Assembly: GCA_013215385.1 (NCBI GenBank)
Contig: JABSOY010000013.1
Location: 1 to 64,000, forward strand
Direction: 5' to 3'
Source of the DNA: Colwellia sp.
GTDB taxonomy: Bacteria; Pseudomonadota; Gammaproteobacteria; Enterobacterales; Alteromonadaceae
Length of the DNA: 64,000 nucleotides
In this document: piece after piece, positions 58,251-64,000 of the stretch
Layout: the number at the start of each line of letters is the position of its first letter
Numbering within the stretch: position 1 is the stretch's first letter
Made by a program: the position numbers and the translations under genes
Notes under the pieces: model-generated
Told to the model about the DNA's origin: nothing
What the model saw: the letters and a program-made list of their open reading frames with translations, nothing else
Database searches by the model: none

Positions 58251-59378
58251 TTATAGCGTTTTTAACATGTCTTGAGCTGGTTTGTAATCAGGTTTTGCAG
58301 TAATCAACTGATTCAAGGTTGCTTTTGCATTGTCAGTTTGGCCTAATTTAATCTGTGTCTTTGCAATTTTCATGTCTAACATGGGATTGTTAATAGATTT
58401 TTGTGCAACCATCATTAATGATAATGCTTGTGCAAAATGCACAGTAGTATCCGCAACCTTTAGAAAATAAAAGCCATACATACCAACTAAAGGAATATGA
58501 TATTGCCCTTGGTTATTGGTAAGCGTAGCAAGTGCAGAAGTGTCACCGGCGATAAATTTAGCGACTACCGCCATGGTTTTATCTTCTACTTCCATTGCTA
58601 CTTTAACCGGCGTTAATCCTAAACTCTTCACTAATGCAGTTGCGACAGCTACCGTTGAGGTAGGGTTTTGACCGGTTATTAAACGGCCGTCTATAGCAAC
58701 ATGACTTAACATTATTTCGCTTGATTGAAAGTGAGCGCCACGCTCGCTCAACTTATCTTCTAACATGAAATCAAAATCGTTTATCCATTTTTGACCGAAG
58801 AGTTTTTCTTCTTGATTAGTAAAACTGTTAATCGCTTTATTGGCAACCAAATAACTACCATCTTTTAGTTTTACATTAACCAATGCCGCGGGGCCATGGC
58901 AAACCGCAGCGACACTGCCTTGTCGTTGATATATCTGAGCAATAACATTTTGTAATGCTGGGTCGTTAGGTAAATCAAACATCGCACCTTTGCCGCCGAC
59001 AATAAAAACTGCATCGTAAGCTTTGGCATCTACTTGCTTTGTTGCCAAGGTATTATTAAGTTTTGCCATAATGGTTTCATCAACTAATACTTTGGCATTA
59101 TAGGTTTTACTTGCATCGTACTTGTCAGCTTCTACTGCTCCACCTTTTGGGCTGGCGATATCAACAGCAATGCCGTTATCTTTAAAAACGGAATAGGCTT
59201 TTGAAAACTCATCAAATTCATAACCTGGTTTTTCTTCACCTTGGCCATTGCCACTAACGATCATTAATACTTTCTTGCCGTTTGATATTGCTTGTACTGG
59301 TAATGCAGTTATCGATAACGCTACTAGAATTAATAAGCTCTGTTTTAAAGTTTCTTTTACCGTATTCATCTGTTTCAT
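58251..59378 (-). CDS. Secreted DJ-1/PfpI domain protein with C-terminal TPR-like region
   Basis: 375 residues. The signal peptide is at about 1-30 (SLLILVALSITALPVQA). The DJ-1/PfpI domain covers about 35-255 with nucleophile Cys160-His161 (AAVCHGPAAL) and Glu49 region (GNGQGEEKPGYEFDE), close to Hsp31/YhbO-type proteins. The C-terminal 90 residues hold helical repeats (LDMKIAKTQIKLGQTDNAKATLNQLI) of TPR type. A periplasmic DJ-1 protein between an exporter and its two-component system is unusual. It may repair or sense modified periplasmic proteins, which is inference. Confidence 0.88.
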   Translation of the reverse strand: MKQMNTVKETLKQSLLILVALSITALPVQAISNGKKVLMIVSGNGQGEEKPGYEFDEFSKAYSVFKDNGIAVDIASPKGGAVEADKYDASKTYNAKVLVDETIMAKLNNTLATKQVDAKAYDAVFIVGGKGAMFDLPNDPALQNVIAQIYQRQGSVAAVCHGPAALVNVKLKDGSYLVANKAINSFTNQEEKLFGQKWINDFDFMLEDKLSERGAHFQSSEIMLSHVAIDGRLITGQNPTSTVAVATALVKSLGLTPVKVAMEVEDKTMAVVAKFIAGDTSALATLTNNQGQYHIPLVGMYGFYFLKVADTTVHFAQALSLMMVAQKSINNPMLDMKIAKTQIKLGQTDNAKATLNQLITAKPDYKPAQDMLKTL

Positions 59379-59419
59379 TGCTCTCTTTGTTAAGTATGAA
59401 ACCAGTGTGACAAAGACAA

Positions 59420-59438
59420 GGTGAAACAGATGTGAAAT
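59420..59438 (-). promoter_or_regulatory. TTTCAC-N5-TTTCAC direct repeat before the DJ-1 gene
   Basis: On the minus strand TTTCAC-ATCTG-TTTCAC, 42 bases before the ATG. The same TTTCAC-N5-TTTCAC motif lies before the exporter ATPase gene (62751-62769). The 11-base period suits an OmpR-type regulator dimer. Confidence 0.65.
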
Positions 59439-59496
59439 AACTGTGCTTTAAAATAAAAAATTTACACCTTTAGCTATCTATCATTAGCTACTTAGC

Positions 59497-61980
59497 TTAG
59501 GTATCGGCCATTAATTGTTTCACCGAACTTTTTAAACTATGACGACTGGCGTAAATACCTAATAGCGTTACTGTGCTCAAAATAATGGTTAAGGTAATGA
59601 ACAAAATTAAAAAATCGGGTTGATAAGAAAGTGAAAACTGTGACTGATAAATTAACATGCCGGTAAGATAAGTGCCGGCTATCGCCCCTGTAGCGATAAT
59701 TAATGCGGTAATTAACCATTCAATGATGTTTAGCTGCCAACAGGTGGCTTTTAAAAAGCCGAAGCTCATAATAACGCTATTTTTTTTCTTTTCTTTATCT
59801 TCAAGTGCATTGATTGATGACAAAATAACAATTATGGCGAGTAAAATAATCATCACGGCAAAACCACTAATGACTTTAGTTATCATTGCTAAAATAGCAT
59901 CAAATTGTTTTGTTAATTCTTGTAGCGATACCATACGTATTGTTGGATGTTGTTGCCATAATTGGCCTAGTAATGGCCATTGGTCATCATTAAGTTCTAA
60001 ACTTGCCATGTTGTAGTGGGGCGCGTTGATATGCGCAATAGCCGCTTCGGGCATTTGCACCCAGAATATAATTGAACCGGCACCCGGTTTATAAACATGA
60101 CTGGCGGTAATCGTGAAGGTATAACTTTGTTGATGAATGATGAAAGTAAGCTTATCGCCAAGCGTTAAACTTAAGTCGGTCATTACTTCTTCTTCAAGTG
60201 ATATTTGTTGCCAATTTTTAGTGTCTTTTATCCACCATTTTCCTTGAACTAAGCTATTTGTCTTTGGAAGTGCTTGTGTCCAATGTAGTCGAATAGCATG
60301 TGATAACGTGGCTAAGCTATCACTGGGTTTCTTTGCAAATTCATTAAGTGTTTGGTTATTAATTTTCACTACCTTGGCGTACAAGTAAGGCTTAGCTTGA
60401 CGAAGGTCGACATCAGACTCTTTAGCCCATTGCTCAATCGCCTTCATTTCTGACTGACTCGCTTGTGCAACCATGAGATTGCCATCATGTGTCCTTTGGT
60501 ATGCTCCCATCGTGTCGCCTAAGTCTTTTAAAAACATCAGCGTAAACAATAATAAAAACGTGCTTAAGCCAATGCCTAGAATTTGGGTACTTTTACTTAA
60601 TAAGCGTTGTTTCATCATAAATAGTGTAAAAGGCACTAACCCTGAAAACTGTTGGGTTGTTTTTTCACCTAAGGTTAACACTGCCCAACTAATACCGGCA
60701 ATTAGCGTGATGGTGATTAATATACTGCCTACTAACATTAAGGTTAATAAACCATTGTCAGAGTAATTTACTGCCACCAAAACAAGAACGACTAGGGCGC
60801 ATATTTTCACTAGAGCTAAAGATATACTTTTTTGATTTTGATGAAACAATTTAGACACTGATGTTTGGCATAATGTTAACCAAACAGGTGAATGAAATAC
60901 CGCGAACAGTAATACGCTTGTCGCTATCGTTTTAGCCGTAAGCCAAACATCTAATTGCCAAATAATTTCGGAGAATGTTGCTGATAACCAACTGACGACC
61001 AACCAATGAAAGACACTAGATAAAATAGCGACAATAGGCATTAGCACCATTATATTAATTAGCCATTTAAACAATGATAACTGTACACCAGTCACATTTG
61101 AAGCGCCTAAACTCATGCAAATTGCTGAAAAATACTGTTCTTTCTTTAAATGAACTTGCGCTATTTGTTCTATGGCGATAGCGGCCATAAAAAATAAAAT
61201 TATCGACGTTAAGCCTAAAAAGTTTTCAGTTCGTTGCCAAAATAAAGCTAACGGATGGGATCCCGACTTATGGTGGATTTTCGCTGCGGGAAGTTGTTCT
61301 TTTTGCCAGTCGATAAGTTGCAACACTTGTGATTTTGCAGCAGAAACAAGATAACGATATTGAATAAGATCTGCTGGAAAAGCCAATTTACCCATATCAA
61401 GCTTATTAACGATAGCCCTCATCGCGACATTGTGTCCTTCCATTAATCTATCAGGTTCGTGAATTAACACCCTTGCTACGATAAATGACTCCTCTCCTAA
61501 TTTGATAACGTCACCCATTGACAACATTAAACTGGCAAATAGTCGGCTGTCTAACCATATATTACCGGCTACTGGCCCACCTCTAGTGACCGTTGCTGGA
61601 CTTTGTAAAGACGTTGAAGTGAGTAGTTCCCCTTGTAAAGGATAATCATCGCCGACCGCTTTTAGCTTTGAACTTTGCCATTTGCCATTAAAGGTTAGCG
61701 TGGCATTAATTTGTAATGTGTTGACGATACGTTTACTTAAACTTTTTAAAGATGTTAGTTGCTGAGGTGTCAATTTGTCTTTTTGAGTGAGTACCGCGTC
61801 GGCACCTAACAGGTTTTGTAAATTATTCTGCAAGTAATGTTGAATGGTATTACTTGCTAGCGTTAAGGTCACAATGAAAATCATTAAAGTGGCTTGAACC
61901 CAGCGCAACAATCTCTGATGAGGCTGGTTATATTCTTGTTTAAAATAGTGCCACGACAATTGCATATGATGGTTTAACAT
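59497..61980 (-). CDS. Large FtsX-family ABC permease (YbbP-like)
   Basis: 827 residues, matching YbbP in size and layout. An N-terminal helix (about 28-48), a periplasmic domain (about 50-245), helices around 255-420 forming the first FtsX block, a helix near 470, a second periplasmic domain (about 490-690) and a final FtsX block at about 695-815. The ATG overlaps the ATPase stop by 7 bases. The E. coli YbbAP role is uncertain, so the substrate is open. It is a different lineage from the MacB-type modules in this window. Confidence 0.88.
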   Translation of the reverse strand: MLNHHMQLSWHYFKQEYNQPHQRLLRWVQATLMIFIVTLTLASNTIQHYLQNNLQNLLGADAVLTQKDKLTPQQLTSLKSLSKRIVNTLQINATLTFNGKWQSSKLKAVGDDYPLQGELLTSTSLQSPATVTRGGPVAGNIWLDSRLFASLMLSMGDVIKLGEESFIVARVLIHEPDRLMEGHNVAMRAIVNKLDMGKLAFPADLIQYRYLVSAAKSQVLQLIDWQKEQLPAAKIHHKSGSHPLALFWQRTENFLGLTSIILFFMAAIAIEQIAQVHLKKEQYFSAICMSLGASNVTGVQLSLFKWLINIMVLMPIVAILSSVFHWLVVSWLSATFSEIIWQLDVWLTAKTIATSVLLFAVFHSPVWLTLCQTSVSKLFHQNQKSISLALVKICALVVLVLVAVNYSDNGLLTLMLVGSILITITLIAGISWAVLTLGEKTTQQFSGLVPFTLFMMKQRLLSKSTQILGIGLSTFLLLFTLMFLKDLGDTMGAYQRTHDGNLMVAQASQSEMKAIEQWAKESDVDLRQAKPYLYAKVVKINNQTLNEFAKKPSDSLATLSHAIRLHWTQALPKTNSLVQGKWWIKDTKNWQQISLEEEVMTDLSLTLGDKLTFIIHQQSYTFTITASHVYKPGAGSIIFWVQMPEAAIAHINAPHYNMASLELNDDQWPLLGQLWQQHPTIRMVSLQELTKQFDAILAMITKVISGFAVMIILLAIIVILSSINALEDKEKKKNSVIMSFGFLKATCWQLNIIEWLITALIIATGAIAGTYLTGMLIYQSQFSLSYQPDFLILFITLTIILSTVTLLGIYASRHSLKSSVKQLMADT

Positions 61981-62702
61981 GATGCTACCTGCTTTAGTTC
62001 AGCTTGTTGGTCGTTAACTGAGTTGGTCGATAACGCTTTAGTTAGCTCTCCATTGGCAAGCGAATAGATGTGCTGAGCCTTACTAGCAAGTAAACTGTTG
62101 TGAGTAACAATAATTAAACCTGCGTTGTTCTCTTGGCAAGATGCAAATAAAATATCAGAAATTTCATTGGCATTATGTTGGTCTAAATTCCCTGTGGGTT
62201 CGTCAGCAAATATAAACTTGGGTGAAAATACTAACGCACGGGCGATTGCAACACGCTGTTGTTCTCCGCCACTTAATTGTGATGGTTTATGCTTAGCTCT
62301 ATCTGATAAACCAACTTTTTCTAACCAGTATTCAGCCTTTTTAATTGCCTGTTTATCACCGCGTAATTTTAAAGGTAAAGCAACATTGTGCAAAGCGGTT
62401 AATTCAGGCAGTAAATGGAACTGTTGAAAAATAAAGCCGATTTCAGCGCGTAAATTATCAAGCGTTGAGGTGTGATTATCATTTATGAAACGACCTTGAC
62501 CTGAGGTAGGCACTTCTAATCCAGCAAGCAGCATAAGCAAGCTTGACTTACCAGCACCCGACGGACCTGTTATCGCGTACGATTGTCCTTGTTTTATTGA
62601 CAAATCGAGGTTTTCAAATAACGTAATAGTAGAAGCGTTTTTTTCAGAAGCATTGTTTCTAAAAGATTGGGAAACGCTTTTTAATTCAATTGAACAAGAC
62701 AT
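61974..62702 (-). CDS. ABC transporter ATPase (YbbA-like)
   Basis: 242 residues. Walker A is GPSGAGKSS (about 43-51), Q loop FIFQQFHLL, signature LSGGEQQR, Walker [14 protein letters not shown] and switch VTHNS. A 15-residue polar tail follows the core. It is the first gene of a cluster running ATPase, permease, DJ-1, regulator, kinase. Confidence 0.93.
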   Translation of the reverse strand: MSCSIELKSVSQSFRNNASEKNASTITLFENLDLSIKQGQSYAITGPSGAGKSSLLMLLAGLEVPTSGQGRFINDNHTSTLDNLRAEIGFIFQQFHLLPELTALHNVALPLKLRGDKQAIKKAEYWLEKVGLSDRAKHKPSQLSGGEQQRVAIARALVFSPKFIFADEPTGNLDQHNANEISDILFASCQENNAGLIIVTHNSLLASKAQHIYSLANGELTKALSTNSVNDQQAELKQVASC

Positions 62703-62750
62703 AAAATTGCACCACAGTAATATTTAGTGACGCTATCGTACTTAACCGCC

Positions 62751-62769
62751 TGTGAAACGAATGTGAAAC
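62751..62769 (-). promoter_or_regulatory. TTTCAC-N5-TTTCAC direct repeat before the exporter ATPase gene
   Basis: On the minus strand TTTCAC-ATTCG-TTTCAC, about 49 bases before the start codon. It is identical in half-site and spacing to the element before the DJ-1 gene, and its position relative to the start is almost the same. Confidence 0.7.
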
Positions 62770-63192
62770 TCAAGAGCAAATACGAGGGTAATGGTTTCAT
62801 CTAGGTTTAAGATTATAAACTTCCATAACCACTAAATTCGGCTGAATCTGCTGGTGGATGTAAAGGTAATAACAGGCCTAAAAGCCTATTGTCGTAATGT
62901 CAGCTTTTAAGCTTTAAAGGAACGGATTGAAATGTCTGGCCTTACCTATCTAAACACGGCTAATTGTCGTTTCAATGGTTGTTTTTTAATATATTAAGCC
63001 AGTTTTTTGTGGCACAAGCGACTATCACAACGAATAGTGAAGAGATAAAAATCCATGAGTTAGTATCTCTGTAATGCCAAACCTGTTGTGAAGATGCCAC
63101 AACAATAGGCAAAACAATCATTTGACTTAAACCGCTTTCCACCTAGGCTTATCAATAACGACTAATAAACAACTCTTGGTATTAGAAATCGT
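62770..63192. other. Intergenic region before the cysteine synthase-like gene
   Basis: About 420 bases with no ORF or RNA gene that I can support. It holds the promoter of the following gene, which I could not place. Confidence 0.45.
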
Positions 63193-64000
63193 ATGAACAT
63201 TTCAGTGCAAACTTCTAGCAAAACTATTGCCAAAAATATCACTGAATTGATCGGCAATACCGACTTATTACGAATTAACAGCCTTAGTGAGCTCACAGGC
63301 TGTGAAATATTACTTAAATGTGAACAGCAAAATCCAGGAGGCTCTATTAAAGATAGAGCGGCATTACAGTTAGTTAAAGATGCCATTTCAAGCGGTAAAT
63401 TAACACCAGGAATGACCATAGTTGAAGGTACTGCGGGCAATACTGGCATAGGTTTAGCTTTAGTTGCAAAAGCTTATGGTTATAAAATGTTAGTGGTTAT
63501 GCCCAAAGGCCAGGCCAAAGAAAAAGAACAAATGATTAGACTTTATGATGCCCAATTGATGTTAGTGGATGCCTGCCCTTTTACTGACCAAAATCACTTT
63601 TATCACACAGCTAAACGGCTTGGTGAAAAACATGATGATTACTGGTGGGCGGATCAATTTGAAAATATTAGCAACACAAAAGCACATTATTCACATACAG
63701 GGCCAGAAATTTGGGAACAAACACAAGGTAATGTTGACGCGCTCGTTTCTGTGGTAGGTACAGGCGGTACCATAGCAGGTAATTCAGTCTACTTATCAGA
63801 ACAAAATTCAAAATTAACAACCTGGTTGATCGATCCAGACGGTTCGGGAATTTATGCTTATTTAAAATCGGGGCGCTATCAAGGCAACGGGAGTTCCTTT
63901 ACTGAAGGCATAGGAATAATGCGTAGTGTCGAAAACTTTCGTCAGGCAAAAATAGATAAAGCTATCAGCTTACCCGATCAAGACTTGGTTGCTATTGCCC
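63193..64000 (+). CDS. PLP-dependent cysteine synthase family protein, partial
   Basis: The frame opens at ATG 63193 and is still open at the window end (about 269 residues). The PLP lysine is Lys53 in GGSIKDRAA, the substrate loop is EGTAGNTG (78-85) and the phosphate-binding loop GTGGTIAG is near 193. These are hallmarks of O-acetylserine sulfhydrylase and cystathionine beta-synthase. WWADQFENISNTKAHY fits this family. The substrate (sulfide, homocysteine or another thiol) cannot be decided without the missing end. Confidence 0.9.
   Translation, partial: MNISVQTSSKTIAKNITELIGNTDLLRINSLSELTGCEILLKCEQQNPGGSIKDRAALQLVKDAISSGKLTPGMTIVEGTAGNTGIGLALVAKAYGYKMLVVMPKGQAKEKEQMIRLYDAQLMLVDACPFTDQNHFYHTAKRLGEKHDDYWWADQFENISNTKAHYSHTGPEIWEQTQGNVDALVSVVGTGGTIAGNSVYLSEQNSKLTTWLIDPDGSGIYAYLKSGRYQGNGSSFTEGIGIMRSVENFRQAKIDKAISLPDQDLVAIA

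Overview
The window looks like chromosomal DNA of a marine, probably cold-adapted gammaproteobacterium of the order Alteromonadales, most likely close to Colwellia or Thalassotalea. I infer this from the AT-rich sequence, the tig-clpP-clpX-lon-hupB-ppiD core block, miaE, lpxH, folD, the RNA gene set and the general style of the proteins. Genus is not proven by the sequence alone. No phage, integrase, transposase or CRISPR array was found.

Layout. 1-4119: the end of putA with its terminator, then on the minus strand an AhpD-like protein coupled to a hybrid histidine kinase, and an ECF sigma factor with a membrane partner. 4625-10874: hflX, a small ORF, a secreted Tricorn-like protease and a GrpB-family protein. 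10890-27865: two paralogous six-gene minus-strand modules (membrane fusion protein, ABC ATPase, two MacB/FtsX permeases, sigma-54 NtrC-type regulator, NtrY-like kinase) on either side of a secreted S9 peptidase on the plus strand. 28435-32591: an ABC ATPase, a large FtsX permease and an AttH/CrtC-like lipoprotein. 32938-38944: miaE, a diguanylate cyclase, lpxH, ppiB, cysS, a 98-base repeat pair and folD. 39321-39742: tRNA Pro-Arg-His-Pro. 40145-48818: tig, clpP, clpX, lon, hupB, ppiD. 48918-54206: a methyltransferase, glpK, a BMT5-like protein with a zinc finger, a DJ-1 protein, a VF530 protein and an SDR. 54570-62702: two small envelope proteins, then an OmpR-type two-component system, a secreted DJ-1 protein and a YbbAP-like ABC exporter. 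63193-64000: the start of a cysteine synthase-like gene cut by the window edge.

How the parts work together. The window carries four ABC systems of the FtsX/MacB superfamily. Two are tied to sigma-54 regulators whose kinases have two membrane helices and almost no external sensor domain, as in transporter-sensing (Bce-like) peptide resistance systems. A good -24/-12 promoter and TGTCCG/CGGACA palindromes lie before module 2, and a degenerate version of both lies before module 1, so the modules are probably self-regulated. The fourth system has a TTTCAC-N5-TTTCAC direct repeat before both its exporter gene and its DJ-1 gene, which is a likely shared operator for the OmpR regulator next door. 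The proteostasis block shows a heat-shock-type promoter for lon and a clpP promoter overlapping a terminator hairpin. The paired sigma-54 exporter modules and the TTTCAC operator are the most promising leads here. Functional assignments rest on motifs read by eye.
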